Position numbers and translations under genes: made by a program | NCBI RefSeq assembly: GCF_000717335.1 | Contig: NZ_JNYZ01000020.1 | Span: forward strand, 280,735 to 344,734 | DNA: 64,000 nucleotides | From: Amycolatopsis jejuensis | GTDB lineage: Bacteria; Actinomycetota; Actinomycetes; Mycobacteriales; Pseudonocardiaceae | Direction: 5' to 3' | Shown here: positions 19,886 to 31,690 of the stretch, piece by piece | Layout of the letters: every line of letters begins with the position of its first letter | How positions within the stretch are numbered: the first letter of the stretch is position 1 | The notes under the pieces: model-generated | What the model was told of the DNA's origin: nothing | Database searches by the model: none | Seen by the model: the letters and a program-made list of their open reading frames with translations, nothing else

Positions 19886-20779
19886 ATGCAGATTTTCGTG
19901 ACCGGCGCGAGCGGATGGATCGGCTCGGCAGTGGTCGAGGAACTGGTCGCGAACGGACACAGTGTGCTCGGGCTCGCACGGTCGGCCGAGTCGGCGGCGA
20001 AGGTCAAAGCCCTTGGCGCGGAAGTGCTGCCGGGCGATCTCGACGACCTGGCCGCGCTGCGGTCCGGCGCCGGACAGGCCGAAGCGGTCATCCACCTGGC
20101 GAACAAGCACGACTGGGGCAACCCCGCGGAATCCGACCGCGCCGAGCGGGCCGCAGTGCAGGCCATGCTGGACGTACTGGCCGGAACCGGCCGGGCGTTC
20201 ATGGTGGCCAACGGCCTGTCCGGGCTGGTCGAAGGCCGTCCCGCGCTCGAGACCGACGCGTCCCCGGCCATCGGTCCCGACGCGGACCGCGGCGGCAGCG
20301 AGAACCTCGTGCTCGGTTATGCCGAGAAAGGCGTGCACTCACTGGCAATCCGGTTCGCACCGTCAGTCCACGGCGCGGGCGACTGGGGGTTCGTCAACTT
20401 CCTCACGCAAGCCGCCCGCGAACGCGGAGTTTCCGGCTACCTCGGCGACGGCTCGGCACAATGGTCCGCCGTGCACCGCCGCGACGCCGCGCGACTGGTC
20501 CGGCTGGGGATCGAGAAGGCACCCGCCGGCGCGCGGCTGCACGCGGTCGCCGAGCAAGCCGTGTCCACCCGCGACATCGCGAACGCCATCGCGGACAGCC
20601 TCGACCTCCCGGTGACCTCCATCGCCCCCGAAAACGCCACGGAACACTTCGGTTTCGTAGGCAGCTTCTTCGCCGACACGATGACCGGCTCGAACGACCG
20701 GACCCGCGCGCTGCTCAGCTGGAAGCCCCTCGGACCGGGACTGCTGGAGGACATCCGGATGGGCGCGTACCGAAGCTGA
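19886..20779 (+). CDS. NAD(P)-dependent epimerase/dehydratase-like SDR protein
   Basis: The 297-residue Rossmann-fold protein opens with the NAD(P) loop GASGWIG (residues 7-13), then LPGDLDDLAALR, AVIHLAN and a C-terminal substrate part. The extended-SDR YxxxK site is not clear: the nearest sequence is LGYAEKG, so it is best called an atypical SDR. The ATG at 19886 has AAGGA at suitable spacing. It is monocistronic and divergent from the kinase. Proteins of this sort often reduce or bind small molecules or report redox state; the substrate is unknown. Confidence 0.85.
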   Translation: MQIFVTGASGWIGSAVVEELVANGHSVLGLARSAESAAKVKALGAEVLPGDLDDLAALRSGAGQAEAVIHLANKHDWGNPAESDRAERAAVQAMLDVLAGTGRAFMVANGLSGLVEGRPALETDASPAIGPDADRGGSENLVLGYAEKGVHSLAIRFAPSVHGAGDWGFVNFLTQAARERGVSGYLGDGSAQWSAVHRRDAARLVRLGIEKAPAGARLHAVAEQAVSTRDIANAIADSLDLPVTSIAPENATEHFGFVGSFFADTMTGSNDRTRALLSWKPLGPGLLEDIRMGAYRS

Positions 20780-20799
20780 ACCCGGGCGTCGCCTGCGGC

Positions 20800-20887
20800 G
20801 CGCGTTCTCGCCGGTCGGTAGACCGTCGCGGTGACCCGGGTGTCGCGCGTTCTCCGGTCAGTAGACCGTCGTAGTAACCCGGGTGCC
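20800..20887. repeat. Tandem duplication of the snapalysin gene 3' end
   Basis: Two adjacent near-copies, 20800-20844 and 20845-20887, both begin GCGCGTTCTC and both contain TAGACCGTCG...CCCGGGTG. The second copy encodes the last ten codons and stop of the snapalysin gene; the first lies beyond the stop and has lost the stop codon in that frame. Confidence 0.75.
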
Positions 20888-21388
20888 TTCCACGCGGAAC
20901 CCGTTTTCCCACAGCTGCTGCACTTTCGCCGCCTCCGCGGAATCCGGGTTGGCGTTCCTGCACGACGTTCCCGGGCCGTGGCCGGACATCAGCTCCGTGC
21001 ACGGGCCCTCATAGTGGTCGGGCAGGCCGAGGTTGTGGCCGAGTTCGTGGGCGGCGATGCGGGTCGGGTCGTAGCCTTCGGCGACCTGGCTCGTGTCGAG
21101 GTACACGTCGCCGTTGCCGTGGCCGTCGGTTTGCGTGTACGAGCCGCCGCTGTTTACCTCGTGGAACACCACCGTGGCGCTGCCGTCGTTCTTCACCAGC
21201 TTCACGTCCGTGACGGCCGCGTTCCAGTTCGCCGCACCCTGGTCGATCTGCGCGAGGTAGTCGGGGGCACCGGCGGAGCTGTAGTACACCGTCGCCGTGG
21301 CGGCCGCGGTCGCCGCCGGGGCGATCGCCAGTGGCGCGGCAACGGCCATGGCCATCGCGGCGATCCGCGCGAACCCTCGTGCCTGCAT
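20858..21388 (-). CDS. Snapalysin-family zinc metalloprotease
   Basis: The precursor is 176 residues, with a signal peptide (about 1-29, ending in APAATAAA) and a mature chain of roughly 147 residues. The zinc site AAHELGHNLGLPD matches the HExxHxxGxxD pattern of snapalysins (small neutral proteases of Streptomyces), followed by a Met-turn ELMSG. Two Cys flank it (GPCTELMSG, TSCRNAN) and probably form a disulfide. The ATG at 21388 follows GGAGGACACC. It is secreted and probably scavenges protein. No LysR regulator, often beside these genes in Streptomyces, is present here. Confidence 0.93.
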   Translation of the reverse strand: MQARGFARIAAMAMAVAAPLAIAPAATAAATATVYYSSAGAPDYLAQIDQGAANWNAAVTDVKLVKNDGSATVVFHEVNSGGSYTQTDGHGNGDVYLDTSQVAEGYDPTRIAAHELGHNLGLPDHYEGPCTELMSGHGPGTSCRNANPDSAEAAKVQQLWENGFRVEGTRVTTTVY

Positions 21389-21537
21389 GGTGTCCTCCGT
21401 AGTGGGAAGCGGCAACCCTCGTCCGCTCGAACACGTTAGAAGTTCACCTCCGGCGGGGCCACGGCCGAAAGTAGGCTCCCTCCGCGGAGGGAGGCCCGTC
21501 CCGCCGCGGCTGGATCCGCGCAGGTCCACGCGATGGT

Positions 21538-23481
21538 GTGCTCGATGGCATGCAAACAGTGCTGGTCGGGGTCCTGGCTTACGTCGTGGTGTTGTGGCCG
21601 CTCGTCGCCGCGGCGCGCCGGGTGCTCGGGGTCCGCGTCGGGCTGGTGCGGGCGCTGGGTGCGGCGGTGGCGGGCTGGGTCGTGGCGGGGACCGTCGTGC
21701 AGACGCTCCCGTTCGCCGTCCTCACCCACCCGGGCGTCGCGATCGGGTTGCTGATCCCGCTGGCCGGTTGCGCGCTCGCGGTGACGCTCCTGGTCCTGTT
21801 CGTCGCCGAACTCGCCGTCCCGTCCGGCGGACCCGGCGTGCTCGCCCGAGTGCGGTCGCTGCGGTCGCGCGCGGCGCGGGCCCGCCGGTACTCGCGGATC
21901 ATGCGCATCGCGATCCGGCACGGCCTCGGGTCGTTCCTCACCGGACGCCGCACCGCGGGTCCGGACGGTTCGGCGAAGCTCGCGCGCTCGCTCCGGCAGG
22001 CGCTGGAGGAAGCGGGCGTCACGTTCGTCAAGCTCGGGCAGCTCCTGTCGACGCGCGCCGACCTGCTCCCGCCGGTGTTCATCCGCGAGCTCAGCCGCTT
22101 GCACGACCAGGTCCCGCCCGCGCCGGAAGACGCCGTCCGCGCCTTGCTGCGCAAGGAAATCGACCTCGACACGGCATTCGCGCAGTTCGACGACGAACCC
22201 CTTGCCGCCGCGTCGATCGCGCAGGTTTACGGCGCGCGGCTGCGGTCCGGCGCGGAGGTGGTGGTGAAGGTGCAGCGGCCGGGTATCCGGGAGCAGGTGG
22301 AACGCGACATCGACATCGTCCGCCGGCTCGCGTCGGTCCTGCACGAACGCGCGGCCTGGGCGCGGTCGCTCGGCGTCCTCGACCTGGCCGACGGATTCGC
22401 CGCCGCGCTGGAGGAGGAACTGGATTTCCGTACCGAGGCCGCGAACATCGACGCGATCGCCGCCCAGCCGGTACCCGGGGTCACGCTTCCGACTGTCTAC
22501 AAAGCACTGTCCACCGAGCGGGTACTCGTGATGCGGCGGCTGCCGGGAAAACCGCTTGCCGCCGGGACAGTTCCGGTCGGCGAACGCGAAAAACTCGCCC
22601 GCACCTTCCTGCACGGGCTGCTCGACCAGGTGCTCCTCGGCGGGGTGTTCCACGCCGATCCGCACCCGGGCAACGTCCTCCTGCTCGACGACGGCACCCT
22701 CGGCCTGCTCGACTTCGGCTCCGTCGGCCGCCTCGACACCGGGTTGCGCGCCGGGCTCCAGGCCCTGCTTCCGGCCATCGACCGCGGCGACCCGGCCGGG
22801 GTCCGCGACGGCCTCCTGGAGATCGTCGACCGCCCGGACGACCTCGACGAGCAACGTCTCGAACGGGCCCTCGGCGCCTTGCTGATGCGGCATTTCGGAC
22901 CGGGCCGCACCCCGGGTCTCGACCTGTTCACCGGGCTGTTCCGCGTGGTCGCCGACTTCCGGCTGGCCGTACCACCGCCGATCGCCGCGGTGTTCCGCGC
23001 GCTGGCGACGATGGAGGGCACGCTCGCGACGCTGGCGCCGAGCTTCGACGTGGTCGCCGAATCCCGCACGTTCGCCACCGAACGCATCGGCCTGCGCCCG
23101 GAAACCTTGCGCCGCACCGCAACCGACGAGTTCGCCGCTCTGCTGCCGGTACTGCGCCGGCTGCCCCGCCGTGTCGACCGGATCGGCGCAGCGCTGGAAG
23201 AAGGCCGCCTTTCGGTGAACGTCCGGCTGTTCTCCGACGAACGCGACCGCGACCTGGTGACCGGCCTGGTGCACGAGGTGCTGCTGGCTCTCGTCGGCAT
23301 CGCGACCGGCCTGATGGCCGTGCTGCTGCTGGCGAGTTCAAGCGGCCCGCAGCTGCTGCCCGGGCTGACGCTGCACCAGGTATTCGGCTACAACCTGCTG
23401 ATGATCAGCGCACTGGCGGGCCTGCGGCTGCTCTTCGTCGTCTTCCGCCGGACCGGACGACGATCACGAGCACGCCGATGA
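21538..23481 (+). CDS. ABC1/AarF (UbiB-like) family atypical kinase
   Basis: The 647-residue protein has N-terminal membrane spans (about 5-100), the ABC1 kinase-like core and two C-terminal membrane spans. Family landmarks are FVKLGQLLSTRADLLP (KxGQ), AAASIAQVYGARL, VVVKVQRPGI (ATP-site Lys), HADPHPGNVLLL and GLLDFGSVGRL (metal Asp). Known members support quinone or lipid metabolism at membranes. Start choice is uncertain: GTG at 21538 or ATG at 21550, neither with a good ribosome site. Its last 77 bp overlap the convergent signal-peptidase-like gene. Confidence 0.9.
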   Translation: MLDGMQTVLVGVLAYVVVLWPLVAAARRVLGVRVGLVRALGAAVAGWVVAGTVVQTLPFAVLTHPGVAIGLLIPLAGCALAVTLLVLFVAELAVPSGGPGVLARVRSLRSRAARARRYSRIMRIAIRHGLGSFLTGRRTAGPDGSAKLARSLRQALEEAGVTFVKLGQLLSTRADLLPPVFIRELSRLHDQVPPAPEDAVRALLRKEIDLDTAFAQFDDEPLAAASIAQVYGARLRSGAEVVVKVQRPGIREQVERDIDIVRRLASVLHERAAWARSLGVLDLADGFAAALEEELDFRTEAANIDAIAAQPVPGVTLPTVYKALSTERVLVMRRLPGKPLAAGTVPVGEREKLARTFLHGLLDQVLLGGVFHADPHPGNVLLLDDGTLGLLDFGSVGRLDTGLRAGLQALLPAIDRGDPAGVRDGLLEIVDRPDDLDEQRLERALGALLMRHFGPGRTPGLDLFTGLFRVVADFRLAVPPPIAAVFRALATMEGTLATLAPSFDVVAESRTFATERIGLRPETLRRTATDEFAALLPVLRRLPRRVDRIGAALEEGRLSVNVRLFSDERDRDLVTGLVHEVLLALVGIATGLMAVLLLASSSGPQLLPGLTLHQVFGYNLLMISALAGLRLLFVVFRRTGRRSRARR

Positions 23482-24193
23482 ACCCGATCAGGAACATGCC
23501 CGCCCCCGCGACGACGAGCACCCGCCCGGCCAACGGCCCGCCGTCGACCTCCGGCGCCCCCGGCAAGCCCGCGTCGGTGAACGCCGTGGTCGCGGGCAAC
23601 GGGCGGACCCACCACTCGGTACCGCCGGTGGCGAGCACGACTCCGTACACATCGGACAGCGGGATGGCGCCCCCGGTTCCGTAGTGTTCGATCTGGCGGA
23701 TGTTCTCGAGCTGCCGCGAATCCCACGACACGTCACGGCGGTCACCGGCCAGGAACACGGTGTCCTTCGGGAGCACGGCGTGGAACACCGGCCCGTCCCC
23801 GCTGGCGTAGGGTTCGTCGACCGCCTTGCCGTCGACCACGATCCGGTGCCGCTCGTCGCAGCAGAGCACGTCGTCACCCCCGACGCCGATCACCCGGCCG
23901 ATCAGGAGCGACTCGGGCTCGTCCGGCTGCGGGGGAATCCGGGCGAGGAGCACGTCACCGCGGTGGTAGACCTGACCGTCCTGCTTGCCGTAGACGATCC
24001 TGATGCCCTGCGGCACCGCCGGCTCCATCCAGTTCACCGGCACCCGGTCCGAGCGGTAGCTGACCACCTTGGCAAACCCGTACCCCGCGCCCCCGACGCC
24101 ACTCGCGAGGAGCACGGCAAAGACCGCCAAAACCACCGAAAACCGGCGCGGCACCCGGGAAACCGGCGGCGGAGCCGGGAACTCGTTGATCAC
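23405..24193 (-). CDS. Signal peptidase I-like (S26) protein without catalytic Ser/Lys
   Basis: The 262-residue protein has an N-terminal membrane anchor (about 19-43), an S26 domain and a second C-terminal span (about 226-248). The box that normally reads SMEPT reads WMEPAV (Trp55), and the KRVIG box reads GRVIGVGGD (Gly99), so both the nucleophile and the general-base Lys are absent. Later boxes are intact: VDGKAVDEPYA and FLAGDRRDVSWDSR. It is probably a non-catalytic relative acting outside the membrane. The GTG start at 24193 has a weak ribosome site. The 3' end overlaps the ABC1-family gene by 77 bp. Confidence 0.8.
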   Translation of the reverse strand: MINEFPAPPPVSRVPRRFSVVLAVFAVLLASGVGGAGYGFAKVVSYRSDRVPVNWMEPAVPQGIRIVYGKQDGQVYHRGDVLLARIPPQPDEPESLLIGRVIGVGGDDVLCCDERHRIVVDGKAVDEPYASGDGPVFHAVLPKDTVFLAGDRRDVSWDSRQLENIRQIEHYGTGGAIPLSDVYGVVLATGGTEWWVRPLPATTAFTDAGLPGAPEVDGGPLAGRVLVVAGAGMFLIGFIGVLVIVVRSGGRRRRAAAGPPVR

Positions 24194-24289
24194 GACCGGA
24201 AATCGGCCAGTACCACGGATCCGTTACGCAGTATCCACTGTCTGTCCGCTATGTCCGTCCGCTATGTCCGTCCACCCTGGACAGCCGCC

Positions 24290-24625
24290 TCACCCCCCTC
24301 GCGGTGCGTACATGATGATGCCCACCCCGACGAGACACACGACCGCGCCGAGAACGTCGTACCGATCCGGCCGGTAACCATCGGCGACCATCCCCCAGGC
24401 AAGCGACCCCGCGACGAACACCCCGCCATACGCGGCCAGGATGCGGCCGAAGTTCGCGTCGGGCTGAAGGGTGGCCACGAAGCCGTACAAGCCCAGCGCA
24501 AAGATTCCCGCCCCGACCCAGATCCAGCCCCGGTACTCGCGGACGCCCTGCCAGATCAGCCACGCCCCGCCGATCTCGAGCACCGCGGCGGCGAGGAAAA
24601 GCAGGATGGATCGCGCGACCGTCAT
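24290..24625 (-). CDS. YnfA/UPF0060 family membrane protein
   Basis: The 111-residue protein has four hydrophobic spans. It matches the YnfA family across its length: [84 protein letters not shown]. YnfA proteins are small multidrug-resistance-like transporters of uncertain substrate. The start overlaps the stop of the upstream membrane-protein gene by 4 bp (ATGA), giving a two-gene operon. Confidence 0.93.
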   Translation of the reverse strand: MTVARSILLFLAAAVLEIGGAWLIWQGVREYRGWIWVGAGIFALGLYGFVATLQPDANFGRILAAYGGVFVAGSLAWGMVADGYRPDRYDVLGAVVCLVGVGIIMYAPRGG

Positions 24626-25029
24626 CGCCCGAACTGTCCGCTGTAACTGCCAGGGTCATAGTTGAGCTGCAGTGGTGCCCACGTCGGGCTGAGCGCGAAC
24701 GTGACTGCGCCGATCAGTGCGACCAAGCAGGTGAGCGCACCCAGCAATGCGCCACCGCGGGCCAGATCGCCACTACGGCTACGGGCACCTCCGACAAGGC
24801 CGAACACCACCGCCAGCACCCCGGCCAGCAGCGCCACGAACCACAGCGCACCGAGCACCAGCAGGAAAACCTGAGTGACGATCGGGTACACCGCTCCGGA
24901 CAGCAGCTTCGGCCGTACCAGCAGCCAGGCCATCCACGTCGACACCGCCAGCACGAAACTCACCGCGGCCACCGCCATCGCCGCGATGGCCAGGCCGCGG
25001 CCGGGTCTTTCCTCGGATTCGATCATCAT
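24622..25029 (-). CDS. Small membrane protein of unknown function
   Basis: The 135-residue protein has three to four hydrophobic spans (about 14-35, 48-75, 90-112) and a short charged N-terminus ([12 protein letters not shown]). The layout resembles DUF4190-type actinobacterial proteins, but I do not recognise a family with confidence. It is translationally coupled to the YnfA gene. There is no signal peptide. Confidence 0.7.
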   Translation of the reverse strand: MMIESEERPGRGLAIAAMAVAAVSFVLAVSTWMAWLLVRPKLLSGAVYPIVTQVFLLVLGALWFVALLAGVLAVVFGLVGGARSRSGDLARGGALLGALTCLVALIGAVTFALSPTWAPLQLNYDPGSYSGQFGR

Positions 25030-25096
25030 CCAGTTATAGCCCCCGGCACCGACAATTTCCGGTTCCGAGCCGAGCCGTATAGGCCGTTATACAAGA

Positions 25097-25129
25097 AAGG
25101 CCACCCCCCGAGAGAACGGGAGTGGCCTT
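25097..25129 (-). terminator. Terminator of the suf operon
   Basis: AAGGCCAC (25097-25104) pairs with GTGGCCTT (25122-25129), with extra C/G pairs inside. On the minus strand the stem is followed by TCTTGTAT. It lies 16 bp beyond the sufT stop. Confidence 0.8.
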
Positions 25130-25144
25130 CCTGGACGGGAGAAC

Positions 25145-25537
25145 TCAGACCGTGAAACCGAGTGCTCGCAGCTGCTCGCGGCCGTCGTCGGTGATTTTTT
25201 CCGGGCCCCACGGGGGCATCCAGACCCAGTTGATGCGGAAGTCGCTCACCAGGCCGCCGGACGTCAGCGCCGCCGAGGTCTGGTCTTCGATCACGTCGGT
25301 GAGCGGGCAGGCCGCCGACGTGAGCGTCATGTCCAGCGTCGCGGTGTTGTCGTTCTCCACCCGGATGTCGTACACCAGGCCGAGGTCCACGACGTTGATG
25401 CCGAGCTCCGGGTCGACGACGTCCCGCATCGCCTCCTCGATGTCCTCGATCTTCGCGACATCCGCGGGCACTGCAGACGCCTGCGACGGCAAGTCCGCGG
25501 CCGTCCGGCCTTCACGCGTGGCAGTCTCTTCGCTCAT
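25145..25537 (-). CDS. sufT: SufT-type metal-sulfur cluster assembly factor (DUF59)
   Basis: The 130-residue protein has a MIP18/DUF59 domain from about residue 30: EAMRDVVDPELGINVVDLGLVYDIRVE, the family's conserved Cys in TSAACPLTD, and the C-terminal WMPPWGPEKITDDGREQLRALGF. These proteins help mature Fe-S proteins. It is the last gene of the suf operon and overlaps sufU by 4 bp (ATGA). The N-terminal 28 residues are non-conserved. Confidence 0.95.
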   Translation of the reverse strand: MSEETATREGRTAADLPSQASAVPADVAKIEDIEEAMRDVVDPELGINVVDLGLVYDIRVENDNTATLDMTLTSAACPLTDVIEDQTSAALTSGGLVSDFRINWVWMPPWGPEKITDDGREQLRALGFTV

Positions 25538-25982
25538 GCCTTCTCAGCTCCTGTGGTGGTGCGGGAAACGGCATCCTTGAACGCCATCCAGCCGAGCAGG
25601 GCGCACTTCACGCGCGCCGGGTACTTCGCGACCCCGGCGAAGGCGATGCCGTCTTCCAGCACGTCCTCGTCCGGTTCGACTTTGCCCTTGCCCTGCATCA
25701 GTTCCACGAAGGCATCCATGGTGGTGAACGCCTCGTCCACGGTGTGGCCGACGACGAGGTCCGTGAGCACCGACGTGGAGGCCTGGCTGATCGAGCAGCC
25801 CTGCCCCTCGTACGACACGTCCGCGACCTTCCCGTCGGTCACCTTCACCCGCAACGTCACCTCGTCGCCGCAGGTCGGGTTGACCTGGAACGACTCGGCG
25901 TCGAACGGGTCGCGCAGGCCGCGCCCGTGCGGGTTCTTGTAGTGGTCCAGGATGATTTCCTGGTACATGCTCTCGAGGTTCA

Positions 25983-25983
<1 letters not shown>
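25534..25983 (-). CDS. sufU: SufU, zinc-dependent sulfur transfer protein
   Basis: The 149-residue SufU has the three metal-binding Cys in NPTCGDEV, GQGCSIS and RVKCALLGW, and the Gram-positive-type insert region. SufU accepts persulfide sulfur from SufS by zinc-ligand exchange and passes it to SufBCD. The ATG at 25983 shares one base with the sufS stop. The motif MYQEIILDHYKNP at the N-terminus is typical. Confidence 0.96.
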
Positions 25984-28097
<2,114 letters not shown>

Positions 28098-28132
28098 TCT
28101 GCGTTTCCTATGTCTGATGTGGACGGGCGGGC

Positions 28133-29305
28133 TCAGACGCCCACGGCTTGGAGCTCGGCCTCGATCGCGGCCTCGAGGCGCGAACGCACCTCGGGAACGC
28201 CGATGCGGACCAGGATCTCGTGGAAGAACCCGCGCACGACCAAGCGCCGCGCAGCCTCCTCGCCGATCCCGCGCGACTGAAGGTAGAACAACTGCTCGTC
28301 GTCGAACCTTCCCGTGGCGCTCGCGTGGCCCGCGCCTTCGATCTCACCGGTCTCGATCTCGAGGTTCGGCACCGAGTCGGCGCGCGCGCCCGGCGTGAGC
28401 ACGAGGTTGCGGTTGAGCTCGTAGGTGTCGGTGGCCTCGGCGGCCGCCCGGATCAGCACGTCGCCGATCCACACCGTGTGCGCGTCGTTGCCCTGCAGCG
28501 CGCCCTTGTACATCACGTTGGACTTGCAGTTGGGCACCGCGTGGTCCACGAACAGCCGGTGTTCCTGGTGCTGCCCCGCGTCGGCGAAGTACAGGCCGAG
28601 CATCTCGACGTCGCCGCCGCGGTCCGCGAAAGTCGCCGTGGGCGACACGCGCACCAGGTCGCCGCCCAGGGTGACCACGGTGTGCTTCAGCGTCGCGTCG
28701 CGGCCCAGCCGCAGGTGCTGCTCGGACACGTGTACCGCGTCATCGGCCCAGTCCTGCACGCTGACCACGGTGATCCTGGCCGAGTCGCCGATGACGAACT
28801 CGACGTTGTCCGCGTACGTGCCGGACCCGACGTGGTCGAGCACGATCACCGCTTCGGCGAACGCTTCCGCGCGCACCTGCAGGTGGCCGTACGCGACCTT
28901 GCCCTCGCCAGGACCGTGTACCCGCAGCACTGACGGCTTCGACGCCTGCGCCTCCTTCGGCACGGTGACGACCGTGGCCTTCGTGAAGGACGAATACGCC
29001 TGCGCCGCAATGCGATCGCTGGGTACGCCTGCCTCGCCGAGCCGCGCGTCGGCACGGTCGACGGTCTCGATCTTCAGCTCCGGCGCGGCTTCGGTCTCCA
29101 GCGTGATCTCGCCGGAGGCCACCGCGCTGCCGTCGTGCAGGCCGCGCAGGCGCTTCATCGGTGTGAAGCGCCAGTTCTCCTCACGACCGCCGGGAACCTC
29201 GAAGGCCGCGACGTCGTAGGAGGTGAACCGCTCCGCGCGGGAGGCCGCCGGAATGACGGCGCCCTCCCGCAACGACTCGGCGACGTTGTTCTCAGTGACC
29301 GACAT
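28133..29305 (-). CDS. sufD: SufD, scaffold partner
   Basis: The 390-residue SufD has a poorly conserved N-terminus and then the beta-helix and C-terminal family signature: [91 protein letters not shown]. It forms the SufBC2D scaffold. Its ATG directly follows the sufB stop (TAA then ATG), so the two are tightly coupled. Confidence 0.96.
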   Translation of the reverse strand: MSVTENNVAESLREGAVIPAASRAERFTSYDVAAFEVPGGREENWRFTPMKRLRGLHDGSAVASGEITLETEAAPELKIETVDRADARLGEAGVPSDRIAAQAYSSFTKATVVTVPKEAQASKPSVLRVHGPGEGKVAYGHLQVRAEAFAEAVIVLDHVGSGTYADNVEFVIGDSARITVVSVQDWADDAVHVSEQHLRLGRDATLKHTVVTLGGDLVRVSPTATFADRGGDVEMLGLYFADAGQHQEHRLFVDHAVPNCKSNVMYKGALQGNDAHTVWIGDVLIRAAAEATDTYELNRNLVLTPGARADSVPNLEIETGEIEGAGHASATGRFDDEQLFYLQSRGIGEEAARRLVVRGFFHEILVRIGVPEVRSRLEAAIEAELQAVGV

Positions 29306-30754
29306 TTAGCCGACGGACCCTTCCATCTGGAGCTCGATCAGGCGGTTCAGCTCGAGCGCGTACTCCATCGGAAGCTCGCGCGCGATCGGCTCGACGAACC
29401 CGCGCACGATCATCGCCATGGCCTCGTCCTCGGCAAGGCCGCGGGACATCAGGTAGAAGAGCTGCTCTTCGCTGACCTTGGACACGGTGGCCTCGTGGCC
29501 CATGGACACCTCGTCGTTGCGGATGTCCACGTACGGATACGTGTCCGACCGCGAGATGGTGTCCACCAGCAGCGCGTCGCAGACCACGCTGGACCGCGAG
29601 TGGTGCGCCCGCTTCGCGACCTTGACCAGGCCGCGGTAGGACGTCCGGCCGCCGCCGCGCGCCACCGACTTCGACACGATCGTGGACGACGTGTGCGGCG
29701 CGAGGTGCTCCATCTTGGCGCCCGCGTCCTGGTGCTGGCCCTCGCCCGCGAACGCGACCGACAGGACCTCGCCCTTGGCGTGCTCGCCCATGAGGAAGAC
29801 CGACGGGTACTTCATGGTCACCTTGGAGCCGATGTTGCCGTCGACCCACTCCATGGTGGCGCCCTCTTCGCACTTGGCGCGCTTGGTGACCAGGTTGTAC
29901 ACGTTGTTCGACCAGTTCTGGATCGTCGTGTAGCGGCAGCGGGCGCCCTTCTTCACGATGATCTCGACGACCGCGGAGTGCAGCGAGTCGGACTGGTAGA
30001 TCGGCGCCGTGCAGCCCTCGACGTAGTGCACGTAGGCATCCTCGTCGACGATGATCAGCGTGCGCTCGAACTGGCCCATGTTCTCGGTGTTGATCCGGAA
30101 GTAGGCCTGCAGCGGGATCTCGACGTGCACGCCCTTCGGCACGTAGATGAACGAGCCGCCGGACCACACCGCGGTGTTCAGCGCGGAGAACTTGTTGTCC
30201 CCGGCCGGGATCACGGAGCCGAAGTACTCGCGGAAGAGCTCCGGGTGCTCCTTCAGCGCGGTGTCGGTGTCGAGGAAGACGACGCCCTGCTCCTCCAGGT
30301 CCTCGCGGATCTGGTGGTAGACGACCTCCGACTCGTACTGCGCGGCGACCCCGGCCACGAGGCGCTGCTTCTCCGCCTCGGGGATGCCCAGCCTGTCGTA
30401 GGTGTTCTTGATGTCCTCGGGCAGGTCTTCCCAGCTGGCGGCCTGCTTCTCGGTGGACCGCACGAAGTACTTGATGTTGTCGAAGTCGATCCCCGACAGG
30501 TCGGCACCCCAGTTCGGCATCGGCTTGAGGTCGAACAGCTTGAGCGCCTTCAATCGGGCGTCGCGCATCCACTCGGGCTCGGACTTCTTGCCGGAGATGT
30601 CGAGGACGACATCCTCGTTGAGGCCACGGCGCGCGCTGGCGCCCGCCTCGTCGGAGTCCGCCCAGCCGAAGGCGTACTTGCCAAGGGACGCGATGGTCTC
30701 TTCCTGGCTCAACGGCTCGGTGGTGGGAGTGCGCTGCTCGGCAGCGGCAGTCAT
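29306..30754 (-). CDS. sufB: SufB, Fe-S cluster scaffold
   Basis: The 482-residue SufB has intact core features, including [19 protein letters not shown] (cluster-site Cys), [59 protein letters not shown] and [35 protein letters not shown]. No intein is present, unlike mycobacterial SufB, which is often interrupted. The ATG at 30754 follows GGAGGG and overlaps sufR by 4 bp. Confidence 0.97.
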   Translation of the reverse strand: MTAAAEQRTPTTEPLSQEETIASLGKYAFGWADSDEAGASARRGLNEDVVLDISGKKSEPEWMRDARLKALKLFDLKPMPNWGADLSGIDFDNIKYFVRSTEKQAASWEDLPEDIKNTYDRLGIPEAEKQRLVAGVAAQYESEVVYHQIREDLEEQGVVFLDTDTALKEHPELFREYFGSVIPAGDNKFSALNTAVWSGGSFIYVPKGVHVEIPLQAYFRINTENMGQFERTLIIVDEDAYVHYVEGCTAPIYQSDSLHSAVVEIIVKKGARCRYTTIQNWSNNVYNLVTKRAKCEEGATMEWVDGNIGSKVTMKYPSVFLMGEHAKGEVLSVAFAGEGQHQDAGAKMEHLAPHTSSTIVSKSVARGGGRTSYRGLVKVAKRAHHSRSSVVCDALLVDTISRSDTYPYVDIRNDEVSMGHEATVSKVSEEQLFYLMSRGLAEDEAMAMIVRGFVEPIARELPMEYALELNRLIELQMEGSVG

Positions 30755-31596
30755 GCGGGTTTCCCTCCATTCGGGATCCGTGCGGGGTGCCCCTCCGGCG
30801 AGGCCGGGCGGGGCGTCGTGCGATCCGGCTCGGGATGGGCCGGGATACCCGCCGGTTGGGCGGGTACGTGGGTGGTGCACGCGTTGTCGCCGCGTGCAAT
30901 GGTGGCGAGGCGCTGGACGTGGGTGCCCAGCAGCTCGGCGAAGGCCTCCGTCTCGGCCTCGCACAGCTGCGGGAACTCCGCGGCGACGTGCGCGACCGGG
31001 CAGTGGTGCTGGCACAGCTGCGCGCCGACGTTCGCGCCCGGGGCTCCCGCGCCGACCTGGCGGGTCGAGGCAGCGTAGCCCTCCCTGGTGAGCGCGGCGG
31101 CAAGGGCCTCGGCCCGCTCGACGGGGTCCGCGGATCCGGTGATCGCCTGCCGATGCGGCCCGACGAGCCCTTCGACCCGTCGCTCGGCGAACGCGCGCAC
31201 GGCGTCCGGCCCGGCATGCTCGGCGAGGAACCGGATGGCGGAGACGGCCAGGTCGTCGTAGGCATGCCCAAAGCGCGCGCGGCCGGACTCGGTGAGCAAG
31301 AAGAATCGAGCGGGACGCCCCCGCCCGCGCGGACCCCGGCGCGGGGCTTCGCGGGTCTCGGCCTCGCCGTCGGCCAGCAACGCATCGAGGTGCCTGCGCA
31401 CGGCAGCCGGACTGATGCCAAGCTGCTCCGCAACCACGACGGCGGTCATCGGCCCCTGCTCGAGCAACAGGCGGGCCACCTCATGCCGGGTCCGCCCCTC
31501 GGCCACGTTCACCGCGCTGACCTGCACGGGAACGCCAACGACCGCGGCGCGCGGCCGGTCGCCACGCTCCTCGCCGGTGCTCCCGTTCTTTTTCAC
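30751..31596 (-). CDS. sufR: SufR, Fe-S-sensing repressor of the suf operon
   Basis: The 281-residue DeoR/ArsR-like winged-helix protein has its HTH at about 38-85 ([36 protein letters not shown]) and C-terminal Cys ligands in CQHHCPVAH (Cys195, Cys199), PQLCEAETE (Cys212) and NACTTH (Cys240). SufR family members bind a 4Fe-4S cluster and repress suf when clusters are plentiful. The frame reads far upstream, and I place the start at GTG 31596, which overlaps the operator; an internal GTG near 31510 is an alternative. The Pro-rich C-terminal tail (about 245-281) is unusual. It is the first gene of the operon, coupled to sufB. Confidence 0.93.
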   Translation of the reverse strand: MKKNGSTGEERGDRPRAAVVGVPVQVSAVNVAEGRTRHEVARLLLEQGPMTAVVVAEQLGISPAAVRRHLDALLADGEAETREAPRRGPRGRGRPARFFLLTESGRARFGHAYDDLAVSAIRFLAEHAGPDAVRAFAERRVEGLVGPHRQAITGSADPVERAEALAAALTREGYAASTRQVGAGAPGANVGAQLCQHHCPVAHVAAEFPQLCEAETEAFAELLGTHVQRLATIARGDNACTTHVPAQPAGIPAHPEPDRTTPRPASPEGHPARIPNGGKPA

Positions 31597-31607
31597 AACA
31601 CAAGTGT
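31593..31607 (-). promoter_or_regulatory. Putative SufR operator
   Basis: On the minus strand the sequence is ACACT-TGTGT-TGTGA. As I recall, this fits the ACACT-N5-TGTGA motif reported for mycobacterial SufR. It overlaps the proposed sufR GTG start, which fits autorepression of a leaderless or near-leaderless transcript. Confidence 0.6.
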
Positions 31608-31690
31608 GTCTTATTTCCGTCCAGCGGGCAAAGGCAGGGTCATCCGCAGTGACCCGAGTCACCCCGAAGGCGACTCGATACGCTGCGGTC

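Noticed and set aside
29306..30754. Intein in SufB
   Set aside because: The protein is of normal length with uninterrupted motifs.
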